Of a DNA stretch of 64,000 bases, positions 25,730 through 37,068 are shown one piece after another (the stretch's first letter is position 1; each line of letters opens with the position of its first letter). Source of the stretch: Micromonospora profundi (lineage in GTDB: Bacteria; Actinomycetota; Actinomycetes; Mycobacteriales; Micromonosporaceae); contig NZ_JAATJK010000001.1 in assembly GCF_011927785.1 (NCBI RefSeq), positions 2,418,001 through 2,482,000 on the forward strand, read 5' to 3'. The translations under genes and the position numbers were made by a program. The notes beneath the pieces are model-generated. The model ran no database searches, was not told where the DNA came from, and worked only from the letters and a program-made list of their open reading frames with translations.

Positions 25730-26062
25730 TCAGCGGACGGGAGCCGGCGCGACAGTGGGCGTCTGGGCGTGGATGTGGAAGCGCAGCGAGCGGGCGTCGG
25801 TGAAGCACTCCCGCATGGGCCGCACCAGGTCCCGGTGCTCAGGGCTGCGTTCCCAGGTCTCGAAGTCGGCGAGGCTCGCCCACTCGCTGGTGATCAACCA
25901 CTGCTCCGGGTCGGTCGACGAGCGGCACACCTGGTCGACCAGGTGCCCCGGCACCCCACCGGCCACCAGGTGCCGCACCTGCTCGTACGCGGCAAGGAAC
26001 GCCTCCGTACGCGGCTCCGGCACCCGTACCAGGAAGACCACCCGGGCTCGCTGCTCGCTCAT
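25730..26062 (-). CDS. Antibiotic biosynthesis monooxygenase (ABM) domain protein, TcmH-like
   Basis: A 110-residue ferredoxin-like ABM-fold protein. RVVFLVRVPEPRTEAFLAAYEQVRH, WLITSEWASLADFETW and SPEHRDLV are typical. Small ABM proteins such as TcmH and ActVA-Orf6 oxidise anthrone-type intermediates to quinones without metal or flavin. Last gene of the type II PKS operon; its ATG overlaps the CLF stop by four bases. The likely role is C-H oxidation of the aromatic product. Activity is inferred from family and position. Confidence 0.85.
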   Translation of the reverse strand: MSEQRARVVFLVRVPEPRTEAFLAAYEQVRHLVAGGVPGHLVDQVCRSSTDPEQWLITSEWASLADFETWERSPEHRDLVRPMRECFTDARSLRFHIHAQTPTVAPAPVR

Positions 26063-27306
26063 GACGTTCCTCCCGCCGTCGGCGCGGCCCCCCGCAGGAC
26101 CAGCGCGCTGTTGAACCCGTCGAAGCCCCGCGCGCAGACAAGCGCCAACCGGCGGTTCGGCCGGCGGTGCTCCCGCAGGAAGTCCAGTTCGCACCCGTCG
26201 GCCACCTGATCCGGGCCGGCGGACGCGGGCAGTGTGTCGTGCGCGAAGGCGAGCAGCGCGGTGGCCACGTCCAACGCCGACCCGCCCTGGTGTGCGCGCC
26301 CGGTCAACGACTTGTGCGTTGTCACCGGAGGCGGCCGGTCGGCGAACACCGCGCGCAGCGCCTGGGCCTCGCTGCGGTCGTAGCGGGGCACGCCGAGCGC
26401 GTCGGGCACCACCACGTCGATCCCGGCCGCCGAGACGCCCGCCCGGTCCAGGGCCAGTCGCATGGCGCGGGCGTACTGGATCGGATCGCCCGCGCTGTCC
26501 GCCGTGGTGTGGGCAGCGTCGTGGGTGGAGCCCCAGCCGCTGACCTCGCCGTAGACCCGGGCGCCGCGCGCCAAAGCGTGCCCCAACTCCTCCACCACGA
26601 ACACCGCGCCGCCCTCGGCCGGCAGGTAGCCGCTGGCCGTGGCGTCGAACGGCCGGTACGCCCGCTCCGGGTCGGAGACGTCGCTGAGCAGTCCCGAGCG
26701 CAGTTGGCAGGCCAGCGCGTACGGGCTCAGCGGGCACTCGGTCGCCCCGGCGATCACCACAGGCGTGCCCCGGCGTACCGCACGGGCCGCGTGCGCGAGG
26801 CTGTCCAGCCCACCGGCGGCCTCGGCGACAAGCACGCCACTCGGGCCCTTGAACTGGTGGTGGATGGAGAGCTGCCCGACGCTTGCCGCATAGAACCAGG
26901 CGATCGACTGGTACGCGCCGACAGTGCGCGACGTACCGCCCCAGAGGCGTTGCAGCTCCCGCTGGCCGAACAGGTTGCCGCCGGACGAACTGGCCAGGGT
27001 CATGGCGTAGCCGTACGGGTCGGGTGCCCGCTCGGGCAGGCCGGCATCGGCCAGGGCCAGTCGGGTGGCGGCGAACCCGAGGTGCGTCCACCTGTCGGTC
27101 TGTACCAGTTGCCGGCTGCCGGCGTACGCGTCGGCGGCGAAGCCTGGCACCTCCCCGCCGTACCGGGTCGGGTAGTCCGACGGGTCGAACAGCGTGATCG
27201 GTCCGGTGCGGCGGGTGCCGGCGAGGACCGTACGCCAGTGCGCGTCCACGCCGATTCCGCTGGGCGCGACCACGCCGATGCCGGTCACCACTGCCCGGGC
27301 TGTCAC
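26059..27306 (-). CDS. Type II PKS chain length factor (ketosynthase beta)
   Basis: A 415-residue thiolase-fold partner of KSalpha. It keeps the CLF framework ([31 protein letters not shown]) but lacks the Cys-His-His triad of a true ketosynthase. The equivalent of the active-site Cys, normally Gln in CLFs, is Ala163 in [14 protein letters not shown] sets polyketide length and takes part in priming, so loss of the Gln may change how malonyl-ACP is decarboxylated. GTG start overlaps the KSalpha stop (GTGA). The chain length of the product cannot be read reliably by eye. Confidence 0.93.
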   Translation of the reverse strand: MTARAVVTGIGVVAPSGIGVDAHWRTVLAGTRRTGPITLFDPSDYPTRYGGEVPGFAADAYAGSRQLVQTDRWTHLGFAATRLALADAGLPERAPDPYGYAMTLASSSGGNLFGQRELQRLWGGTSRTVGAYQSIAWFYAASVGQLSIHHQFKGPSGVLVAEAAGGLDSLAHAARAVRRGTPVVIAGATECPLSPYALACQLRSGLLSDVSDPERAYRPFDATASGYLPAEGGAVFVVEELGHALARGARVYGEVSGWGSTHDAAHTTADSAGDPIQYARAMRLALDRAGVSAAGIDVVVPDALGVPRYDRSEAQALRAVFADRPPPVTTHKSLTGRAHQGGSALDVATALLAFAHDTLPASAGPDQVADGCELDFLREHRRPNRRLALVCARGFDGFNSALVLRGAAPTAGGTS

Positions 27307-28570
27307 GCCACCGCTCCGGTCAGGCGGCGGAACACCATCGCCGACTGGAAGCCACCGAAGCCGCTGCCCACCGACAGGGCCACGTCCACCGGGACCTCGC
27401 GTGCCTCGTTCGGTACGTAGTCGAGGTCGCATTCGGGGTCGCGGGTGCTCCAGTTGGCGGTGGGCGGAACCACGCCGAACTCGATGGCGAGCGCACACGC
27501 GGCCATCTCGATGGACCCGATGGCACCGAGCGAGTGCCCCACCATCGACTTGATCGAACTGATCGGCACCCGGTACGCGGCCTGGCCCAGCGCCCGCTTG
27601 AACGCTGCCGTCTCGTGCCTGTCGTTCTGCCGCGTGCCGGAGCCGTGGGCGCTGATGTAAGAGACCTGCTCGGGGGCGATCCGGCCCTGCTTGAGCGCGT
27701 CGGTGACCGCCAGGCCCATCTCCAGCCCGTCCGGGCGCAGCCCGGTCATGTGGTAGCCGTTGCTGCGGCTGGCGTACCCGGCGACCTCGCAGTAGACGTG
27801 CGCTCCGCGCCGGCGGGCGTGCCCGGCCTCCTCCAGCACCAGCACCGCCGCGCCCTCGGCAAGCACGAACCCGTGCCGGTCGGCGTCGAACGGGCGGGAG
27901 GCGTGCGCCGGGTCGTCGTTGTCCGGGCTTGTCGCCTTGATGGCGTCGAACGAGGCGACGGTGACAGGTGAGATCGGCGAGTCGGCGGCGCCGGCCAGTA
28001 CCACATCGGCCTCACCGTCGACGATCATCTGATGGGCGTAGCCGATGGCGTCGATGCCGGAGGTACAGCCGGTGGAGACGACCTGCGCCGGGCCGTGCAG
28101 GCCGTGCCGGCAGGCCACGTCGGCGGCCAGGCTGCTGGGCACCAGCGCCTGATAGAGGTACGGGCCACCGCGCGCCGCGTCGACAAGCCAGCGTCGCCCG
28201 TGCTCGCTGACCCGGACGTACTCCTGCTCCAGGGCCGTCGTGCCGCCCACCGCCGTACCGAGCACCACCCCGGCCCGATCCCGCTGCGCGTCGGTCAACT
28301 CCAGGCCGGCGTCGGCGACCGCCTCGGCCGCGCAGGCAAGCGCGAACTGCACGTACCGGTCGGCCCGGCGTCGCTCGGCGTCGGTCAGCCCGGCGGCGAC
28401 CGGATCGAAGTCGCACTCGGCGGCGATCTGCGAGCGGAACGCCGACGGGTCGAAGAAGCTGATCCGCCGGGTGGCCGTACGCCCCTCGGTGATGGTCTTC
28501 CAGAAGCGGTCCCGGCTCGCGCCGCCGGGTGCGACCACCCCGACGCCTGTCACCACAGTGCGCCGCCCGG

Positions 28571-28574
<4 letters not shown>
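27303..28574 (-). CDS. Type II PKS ketosynthase alpha
   Basis: A 423-residue beta-ketoacyl synthase that condenses malonyl units on the ACP. Catalytic residues are Cys170 (STGCTSG), His310 (HGSGTRQND), Lys342 (SSIKSMVG) and His347 (GHSLGA), all intact. The QNDRHETAA stretch is characteristic of aromatic type II KSalpha rather than fatty-acid FabF. The GTG start overlaps the cupin gene's stop, and the stop overlaps the CLF start, so KS and CLF should be made in equal amounts. Together with CLF and the ACP domain it forms the minimal PKS. Confidence 0.96.
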
Positions 28575-31150
<2,576 letters not shown>

Positions 31151-31169
31151 GGCCACCCCATCCGCGCCG

Positions 31170-31727
31170 TCAGGCCGGATCCAGCTCGACAAGCGGCTGG
31201 TCGTACTCCACCGGTTGGCCGTCCTGGACGAGGATCGCGGCCACGCGACCGGCGCGGTCGGCGGTCACCTCGTTCATCAGTTTCATCGCCTCGACGATGG
31301 CGACCGGCTGTCCCGGACGGACCAGGTCACCCACAACGACGAACGGCCCGGCGCCGGGTTCCGGCGCCCGGTAGAAGGTGCCGACGACGGGCGCCCGGAC
31401 CGCCGTGCGACCCGGGACCGGCGGCCGGATCAGCGATGCCGTCGGACCGGAGGCCGTAGCGGTCGCCTGCGGTGGCGCGGCAGGCGGCAGATCCGGGGGT
31501 ACGCCTGGCATCGTCGACGCCTCGCCGGGGTGCCACTCCACCTCCAGCACCGTCGACCCACTGTGCAGCCGGATGCGGCGCACCGGTCCGGCCAGCTCGG
31601 CCATCAGCTGCCGTACCTGCCGGCGCAGCCCGACCAGCACCTCCTCGTCGGGCACCGCGGCCGCGAGCGGCGCAGCCGCGAGCGGCGTGACATCAGGCGG
31701 CGCGGCGGCGTCGGGTCCGGCGGTCAC
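31170..31727 (-). CDS. accB: Acetyl-CoA carboxylase, biotin carboxyl carrier protein
   Basis: A 185-residue carrier with the biotinyl domain at the C-terminus (biotin on Lys149 in EAMKLMNE) after an Ala/Pro-rich linker and an N-terminal helical region (VLVGLRRQVRQLMAELAGPV) that should dock onto AccC. The APVVGTFYRAPEPGA strand is typical of FabE/AccB. GTG start overlaps the AccDA stop as GTGA. Its genes are adjacent to accC and accDA in the PKS operon, giving a complete local acetyl-CoA carboxylase. Confidence 0.93.
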   Translation of the reverse strand: MTAGPDAAAPPDVTPLAAAPLAAAVPDEEVLVGLRRQVRQLMAELAGPVRRIRLHSGSTVLEVEWHPGEASTMPGVPPDLPPAAPPQATATASGPTASLIRPPVPGRTAVRAPVVGTFYRAPEPGAGPFVVVGDLVRPGQPVAIVEAMKLMNEVTADRAGRVAAILVQDGQPVEYDQPLVELDPA

Positions 31728-33472
31728 CGGGCACCCGCCCGGGTGCCGGCGCGGGCCGCACCGAAGCGCCGGAACCGTTGCCTGCGCCGACGGACCAGGG
31801 TCGCGGGCGGCACGTCCAGCAGGGGCAGCAGGTTGGCAAGCAACGCGGCACGCAGCCGGTCGGCCGTCTCCGCCGGGTCGTCGTGCGCGGCGGATGCCGG
31901 CTCCGGCACGATCTCGTCGACCACGCCGAGGCGGCACAGCTCGGGTGCGGTCAGCCGGAGCGCGCGGGCGGCCTGCGGCGCCGCGCGCCGGTCCGGCCAG
32001 AGGATCGCCGCACAGCCTTCCGGGCTGATCACCGAGTAGACGGCGTGCTGGAGCATCAGCACCCGGTCGGCGACCGCGAGGGCGAGCGCGCCACCGCTGC
32101 CGCCCTCACCGGTGATGACCGCGAGCACCGGGGTCGGCAGCATGGTGAGGGTCAGGATGTTCTCCGCGATCGCCGCCGCCTGCCCGTGCTCCTCGGCGCT
32201 GACCCCCGGGTCGGCGCCCGGGGTGTCGACCAGGGTGACCACCGGCAGGCCGAGCCGGGCGGCCAGGCGCATCAGCCGCAACGCCTTGCGGTGTCCGGCC
32301 GGGCTGGCCATACCGAAGTTACGGGCCACCAGCTCGGCTGTGGTGTGGCCCTTCTGGTGACCGATCACCATCACGTGTCGACCGGCCAGCTTGGCCAGGC
32401 CGCCGACGACGGCCGGACAGTCCCCGCCGAGACGGTCGCCATGCAACTCGACGAACCCGTCGAAGACGGAGTCCAGATAGTCCAGTGTGGTCGGTCGACC
32501 CGGGTGCCTGGCGATCCGCACGGTGTCCCACGCGTCGCGTACCGCCGGCTGCGGCTCTCCGACGGCCGCCGCGCCGACAGCGTCGGCGGCCGGTGCCGGG
32601 CCGTCACCGGTGCCGCGCTCGCGGTACGGCGACGGCTCCTGCCGGGGTACGGGCGGACGGCTCGGACGGCAGTGGTCGGCGGCGGCGAGCAGCGCCGACA
32701 GTCGCCCCCGCAGCGACCGGCGCTGCACCACCATGTCCACCTGGCCGTGGCGCAGCAAGAAGTCGGCGGTCTGGAAGCCCTCGGGCAGTTCCCGGCCGGT
32801 GACCTGGCGGATCACCCGGGGGCCGGCGAAGCCCATCCGCGCGCCGCTCTCGGCGAGCACCAGGTCGGTGTTTGTGGCGAACGACGCCGCCACCCCGCCG
32901 TAGGTCGGGTCGGTGAGGACGCTGACAGTGAGCAGACCCGCCTCGCGCAGCCCGGCGATGGCCTGGCTGACGGTGGCCATCTGCATCAGCGACAAGGCGC
33001 CCTCCTGCATGCGCGCACCGCCGGACGCGGTGACGAGGACGAGCGGGATCCGGTCGTCAAGCGCCCGTTCGGCGGTCCGGGTGATCAGCTCACCCACCGC
33101 GCTGCCCAGGCTGCCGCCGAGGAAGCGGAAGTCCATCACGGCCAGGGCAGCCGGGTGTCCACCGATGGTGGCGGTGCCGCAGACCACCGCCTCGGGCAGA
33201 CCGGTGCCGGCCCGCGCGGCGGTGAGTCGGTGCGGGTACGGCAGCACGTCGACGAAGTCGATCGGGTCGGTCGCGGGCAGCAGGTCGGGCAGGAGGCACA
33301 GCGACCCCGGGTCGACGAGTTGCCGGAGCCGTTCCGGGGCGCCGAGCCGGGCGTGCGCACCGCATTCCGGGCAGACGTCGAGGTTGCGCCGCAGCCGCTT
33401 GCGGTAGAGCAGGCTGGAGCAGCCGGCGCAGCGGGACCACAGCCGCTCCTCCCGGGGCGCGGTGGCGGTCAC
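31724..33472 (-). CDS. accDA: Acetyl-CoA carboxylase carboxyltransferase, fused beta-alpha subunits
   Basis: A 582-residue fusion of AccD and AccA. The beta half opens with a zinc ribbon (Cys15, Cys18, Cys34, Cys37) and has ASGGARMQEG and LTDPTYGGVAASFA; the alpha half starts around residue 300 and has HQKGHTTAELVARNFGM, TPGADPGVSAEEHGQ and GEGGSGGALA. It transfers carboxyl from biotin to acetyl-CoA. The zinc ribbon and AccA-type half are of the plastid/E. coli form, not the usual actinobacterial AccD4-6 form, consistent with a cluster-dedicated enzyme. Its GTG overlaps the upstream cyclase stop. Confidence 0.93.
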   Translation of the reverse strand: MTATAPREERLWSRCAGCSSLLYRKRLRRNLDVCPECGAHARLGAPERLRQLVDPGSLCLLPDLLPATDPIDFVDVLPYPHRLTAARAGTGLPEAVVCGTATIGGHPAALAVMDFRFLGGSLGSAVGELITRTAERALDDRIPLVLVTASGGARMQEGALSLMQMATVSQAIAGLREAGLLTVSVLTDPTYGGVAASFATNTDLVLAESGARMGFAGPRVIRQVTGRELPEGFQTADFLLRHGQVDMVVQRRSLRGRLSALLAAADHCRPSRPPVPRQEPSPYRERGTGDGPAPAADAVGAAAVGEPQPAVRDAWDTVRIARHPGRPTTLDYLDSVFDGFVELHGDRLGGDCPAVVGGLAKLAGRHVMVIGHQKGHTTAELVARNFGMASPAGHRKALRLMRLAARLGLPVVTLVDTPGADPGVSAEEHGQAAAIAENILTLTMLPTPVLAVITGEGGSGGALALAVADRVLMLQHAVYSVISPEGCAAILWPDRRAAPQAARALRLTAPELCRLGVVDEIVPEPASAAHDDPAETADRLRAALLANLLPLLDVPPATLVRRRRQRFRRFGAARAGTRAGAR

Positions 33473-33807
33473 GAGCGCCGCCCGGCGTCGGTGGCGTCGA
33501 ACCTGTAGAAGCACTGCGCCATCGCGTCGCGCGGCGAGCGCCAGGTCGGCAGGTACGGCGAGACGTACGGCCGGAGCCGGTCGCTGACCCGTACGAACTC
33601 GGGGTGTTCCCGGACGGCCTCCACGGCGTCCGGCGCCGGTCGCTCGGTTTCGAGCAGGTGCACGTAGAGGTCGTGCAGTCGGTACAGCGAGCGGTGCCGG
33701 ACGCCGACCAGGCGCGGCAGCTCCGTCGCGTCCGACTCGGCGAAGATCTCGGCCACCTGTACCTCGGCGGTCGGGACGACCTTCGCGACGATCAACGATC
33801 GGTCCAT
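33469..33807 (-). CDS. TcmI-family aromatic polyketide cyclase (first copy)
   Basis: A 112-residue dimeric ferredoxin-fold cyclase. The core IFAESDATELPRLVGVRHRS...LHDLYVHLLE and the C-terminal RSPRDAMAQCFYRF match TcmI/WhiE-ORFVII proteins, which close later rings of the aromatic polyketide. First gene of the nine-gene operon; GGGAGG lies nine bases before the ATG. A close paralogue is encoded on the opposite strand beyond the SARP gene, so ring closure may need two cyclases or one may be redundant. Confidence 0.93.
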   Translation of the reverse strand: MDRSLIVAKVVPTAEVQVAEIFAESDATELPRLVGVRHRSLYRLHDLYVHLLETERPAPDAVEAVREHPEFVRVSDRLRPYVSPYLPTWRSPRDAMAQCFYRFDATDAGRRS

Positions 33808-34235
33808 GTCTGGGCCTCCCCCCACGGCGTCCGGTCGGCGGGGAACTCCCGGACGCTGGACGACTGCCGACACGATGCGGCAGCCTTCGTCACCACGGCG
33901 TCACGGTGACGGGCCGGTCAGCGACGCTGAGCGGTGACGCTGCGTCGATTCAACCTGTGTGTCAGCTATGCGTCCGCCGGCATCCCGGCTATAGGGTTTC
34001 AGCAGTTCAGAACCGATCTCACGGTAGGCGGCATTGACAGAAGTGTGCCCTGTCGTTGACTCACCGTGACCATGATTGATAATCTTCACCGTGGTCAGCC
34101 CGGCGGCTCCGGCGGGCGGCGCCGCGCCCGGACGGCAGTGTTGGCGCCCCACCGACGGGGTCGACAGCGGCGTCACGGGCAACCATCCGGACACAGCAGA
34201 CAGTCGGGACCCAGCGTTCCGCAGGGGGTGCCGCC
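33808..34235. promoter_or_regulatory. Divergent control region of the PKS cluster (428 bases)
   Basis: Separates the leftward PKS operon from the rightward SARP set. The right half has a strong promoter for the SARP gene. The left half (about 33920-34020) has repeated CAG-containing blocks, including GTCAGC at two sites 44 bases apart and TTCAG twice within 13 bases, which could be SARP target sites, but I could not define an 11-bp heptamer array with certainty. No clear sigma-70 promoter is visible for the operon, as is common where a SARP replaces -35 contacts. Confidence 0.5.
34056..34083 (+). promoter_or_regulatory. Promoter upstream of SARP gene (TTGACT-N16-GATAAT)
   Basis: TTGACT and GATAAT spaced 16 bases, the best housekeeping-type promoter in the window. 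The transcript would start near 34090 with an untranslated leader of about 145 bases. Confidence 0.65.
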
Positions 34236-35051
34236 GTGACCGCTGACCCGTCCAGGCCGACCGCCGGAGGTTCCCAAGCAGCCGCCGACATCTCGCTGCA
34301 CCTGCTCGGCGGCTTCCGACTCCTGCGAGGCTCCGCGCCGGTCGTGGTGCCGCGCGGTCTGCAACGCGTGATGGCGCTCATCGGGCTGCGCCCCGGCGCC
34401 CCCCGCAGTCAGTTGGCCGGGCTGCTCTGGCCCGACGCGTCGGAGGAGAGGGCACTGTCGGCGCTGCGGACCGCGCTGTGGCGGCTGCGGCAGGACCCGT
34501 GCTGCCCGATGACCGTCGCCGGCGACACGGTCCGGCTGCACCCCTCGGTCCGACTGGACGTCGACGATCTGGTCGGCACGGCCGCCCGGGTCCGCGACGG
34601 CGCCGACGTACGGACCACCGCCGGGGCGCTCGCTGCCGGCCGGCACGACCTGCTGCCCGGCTGGTACGACGACTGGGTGCTCCTGGAACGCGAACGGCTG
34701 CGTCAGCTGCGCCTGCACATGTTGGAGCAGGTGGCCACGCAGCACCTCACCGCGGGCCGGCACGGCGAGGCGTTGCAGGCCGCGCTGGAGGCGATGGCCG
34801 CCGAGCCGCTGCGCGAGACACCGCACCGGCTGGTGGTCCGCATCCACCTCGCCGAGGGCAACGCCTTCGAGGCCGTGCACGCCTTCTACGTCTACCGCGA
34901 CCTGCTGCGTCGGGAGCTGCGGCTGGAGCCCAGCCCGGCGATGAGCGCGCTGCTCGACGACACGCTCGGCCCGATCCGCGCGGCCACCCGCCCGACGAGC
35001 ACCGGCCCGGAGGTCGGCGGGTGGCCGTCACCGGCCGTCCGGCGCACGTGA
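34236..35051 (+). CDS. SARP/AfsR-type transcriptional activator
   Basis: A 271-residue regulator with a winged OmpR-like DNA-binding domain (about residues 18-105: LHLLGGFRLLRGSAPVVVP, LLWPDASEERALSALRTALWRLR) and a bacterial transcriptional activation (BTAD) domain (105-250, YRDLLRRELRLEPSPAM). SARPs activate antibiotic and pigment clusters by binding direct heptamer repeats near -35. Position between the two arms of the PKS cluster makes it the pathway-specific activator. GTG start, with an upstream Gly-rich GGGGGTG ribosome site. No ATPase or TPR module is attached. Confidence 0.92.
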   Translation: MTADPSRPTAGGSQAAADISLHLLGGFRLLRGSAPVVVPRGLQRVMALIGLRPGAPRSQLAGLLWPDASEERALSALRTALWRLRQDPCCPMTVAGDTVRLHPSVRLDVDDLVGTAARVRDGADVRTTAGALAAGRHDLLPGWYDDWVLLERERLRQLRLHMLEQVATQHLTAGRHGEALQAALEAMAAEPLRETPHRLVVRIHLAEGNAFEAVHAFYVYRDLLRRELRLEPSPAMSALLDDTLGPIRAATRPTSTGPEVGGWPSPAVRRT

Positions 35052-35144
35052 CGGCGACGTGACACACAGTGCGCCACGGTTGGCGAATCGAGCACGTGGC
35101 CACTGACCCGAGGGTCGGAAACGGTCACCGGGGGAAGGGGTTCC

Positions 35145-35492
35145 ATGAGTCGTCTGCTGATCGTCAGCCGGATCGTCCCGGGCGAGGAGGGGCGCGTCGC
35201 GCAGATCTTCGCCGAGTCCGACGCCACCGAGTTGCCAGGTCTCACCGGTGTCGTCCACCGATCCCTCTACAGCCTGCACGACCTGTACGTGCATCTCATC
35301 GAGACCTCGGACGTCGACCCGGACGCGCTCGCTGCCGCCCGCAACCATCCGCTGTTCCGGCAGGTGAACGAGCGGCTCGCCGCACACACCTCGCCGTACC
35401 TGTCGACCTGGCGCTCCCCCAAGGACGCGATAGCCGACTGTTTCTACCAATGGGACGCTGCCGACGCGACCGCCGCCCACCCGGCCGGCTGA
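35145..35492 (+). CDS. TcmI-family aromatic polyketide cyclase (second copy)
   Basis: A 115-residue paralogue of the cyclase on the other side of the SARP gene. The two share IFAESDATELP, a near-identical HRSLY.LHDLYVHL segment and the WRSP.DA...CFY C-terminus. It is followed after one base by an FAD monooxygenase gene, so both are translated together. GGGGAAGGGG precedes the ATG. Expected to catalyse a later ring closure. Divergence from its twin is mainly in the middle third, where the acceptor pocket would be. Confidence 0.92.
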   Translation: MSRLLIVSRIVPGEEGRVAQIFAESDATELPGLTGVVHRSLYSLHDLYVHLIETSDVDPDALAAARNHPLFRQVNERLAAHTSPYLSTWRSPKDAIADCFYQWDAADATAAHPAG

Positions 35493-35493
35493 C

Positions 35494-36843
35494 GTGCCCA
35501 CCGCGCCGCCACACGTCCTGATCATCGGAGCTGGCACCGGCGGGCTGTGCCTGGCGCACGGGTTGCGTCGCGCCGGGATCAGCGTCGCCGTCTACGAACG
35601 GCACCAGCACCGCTCCGGAGGGCTGCTCGGCTACCGGGTGGGCATCGGTCCGACCGGCACGCGAGCGCTGCGCGACTGTCTGCCACCGGACGTGTTCGCC
35701 ACCTTCCTGGCCACCTGCGCCCAGGCGCCGCGCTACTTCAACGTGCTCACACAGAAGCTGACCGAGACCGCCTCGTTCGAGCTGCGACCCGCCGTCGACC
35801 CGGTGCACACCGAACACTCGGTGAGTCGCATGACGATGCGCCAGGTACTGCTGACCGGCCTGGCCGACGTGGTGCACTTCGACAAGACCTTCATCCGGTA
35901 CGAGCAGCACGACGACGGTGACGTCACCGCGCACTTCGCCGACGGCACCACCGCCACCGGTGACCTGCTGGTGGCCGCCGACGGCACGCACTCGGCGGTA
36001 CGCCGGCAGTACCTGCCGCACGCCGTCATCCGGGACGCCGGCACCATCAACATCGCCACGCGGATCCCCCTGACCCCGCACACCCGTGACCTCCTGGCCG
36101 AGCGCGTCCGTACGGGCATCTCGCTCATCTTCGGCACCGGCGGCACCATGGGCGTGCTGCACGTCATGGAGTTCCCCTGGCACACCGACCGGACGATCAA
36201 GAAAGGTGTCAGCGCCGACCGCGCCGCCCTGCTGCGGGCCTGGCCCGGCCTGTCGCAGGACACCAGCACCGACCACATCAACCTGATCATCTGGAGTACG
36301 GCCCGCCGCTTTCCCGCCGATGTCATGCGGATGCGGGGCGACGACCTGATCGGACTGGCCCTGGACCTCACCCCGAACTGGCATCCGCACCTGCGGGAGT
36401 TGCTCAGTCGCGCCGATCCGGGCAGTGCCCTGCCGATCAGGGTGAGCACGTCCGAGCCGACGCCGCCCTGGAAGAGCACGACAGTCACGCTGCTCGGCGA
36501 CGCCATCCACACCATGACACCGGGGCGTGGGGTGGGAGCGAACACCGCGCTGCGCGACGCCCGTCTGCTCTGCGAGCAGCTCGCCCGCGCCGTCGACGGC
36601 GACAAGACGCTGGTGCAGGCGGTGGCCGACTACGAGGCAACGATGGTGCCGTACGGCTTCGCACGGGTCGCCGAGTCGCTCAACCGCAGCGGTACCAGCG
36701 GCGACGACCGGATGTACCGGCCGGTGGTGGGTCGGCTCGCGTTGCTCGGGGCGCGGGGCTACTTCGGGGTGACCAGCCGGGTGCCGAGACTGCGCCGCCG
36801 ATTCGTCAACGACTTCCACACCTACGAGGGCGACCAGGACTGA
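35494..36843 (+). CDS. FAD-dependent aromatic monooxygenase (PHBH type)
   Basis: A 449-residue flavoprotein hydroxylase. The GAGTGG dinucleotide-binding motif is at residues 12-17, the DG-type ADGTHSAVR segment near residue 160, and the second FAD motif GDAIHTMTPGRGVGAN near residue 334. Homologues such as TcmG and WhiE-ORFVIII hydroxylate polycyclic aromatic intermediates. GTG start one base after the cyclase stop. A hairpin follows, marking the likely right end of the PKS cluster. Confidence 0.9.
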   Translation: MPTAPPHVLIIGAGTGGLCLAHGLRRAGISVAVYERHQHRSGGLLGYRVGIGPTGTRALRDCLPPDVFATFLATCAQAPRYFNVLTQKLTETASFELRPAVDPVHTEHSVSRMTMRQVLLTGLADVVHFDKTFIRYEQHDDGDVTAHFADGTTATGDLLVAADGTHSAVRRQYLPHAVIRDAGTINIATRIPLTPHTRDLLAERVRTGISLIFGTGGTMGVLHVMEFPWHTDRTIKKGVSADRAALLRAWPGLSQDTSTDHINLIIWSTARRFPADVMRMRGDDLIGLALDLTPNWHPHLRELLSRADPGSALPIRVSTSEPTPPWKSTTVTLLGDAIHTMTPGRGVGANTALRDARLLCEQLARAVDGDKTLVQAVADYEATMVPYGFARVAESLNRSGTSGDDRMYRPVVGRLALLGARGYFGVTSRVPRLRRRFVNDFHTYEGDQD

Positions 36844-36858
36844 ACTTCCGCCGTCACC

Positions 36859-36891
36859 GACCCGGGCACACGCCCCGCGCGTGTCCGGGTC
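36859..36891 (+). terminator. Hairpin after the PKS rightward operon
   Basis: GACCCGG...ACACGC pairs with GCGTGTCCGGGTC with one bulged position, 16 bases past the monooxygenase stop. Confidence 0.6.
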
Positions 36892-37068
36892 GACTGCTGT
36901 GCGAGGCGGTCCGTCGCGACGCTGCGTCACCCGTCACGCACCCCGCGAGGTGCCCGTCCCACCCACACCCTCCCTGACCGATCCTGCCTGTCGTCGCCGC
37001 AGCGCATGTGCGAAGCTGCGGCGAGTTTTTCTCGTGACTTTTCCGACGACGTGAGAGGGAGGTTCGCC

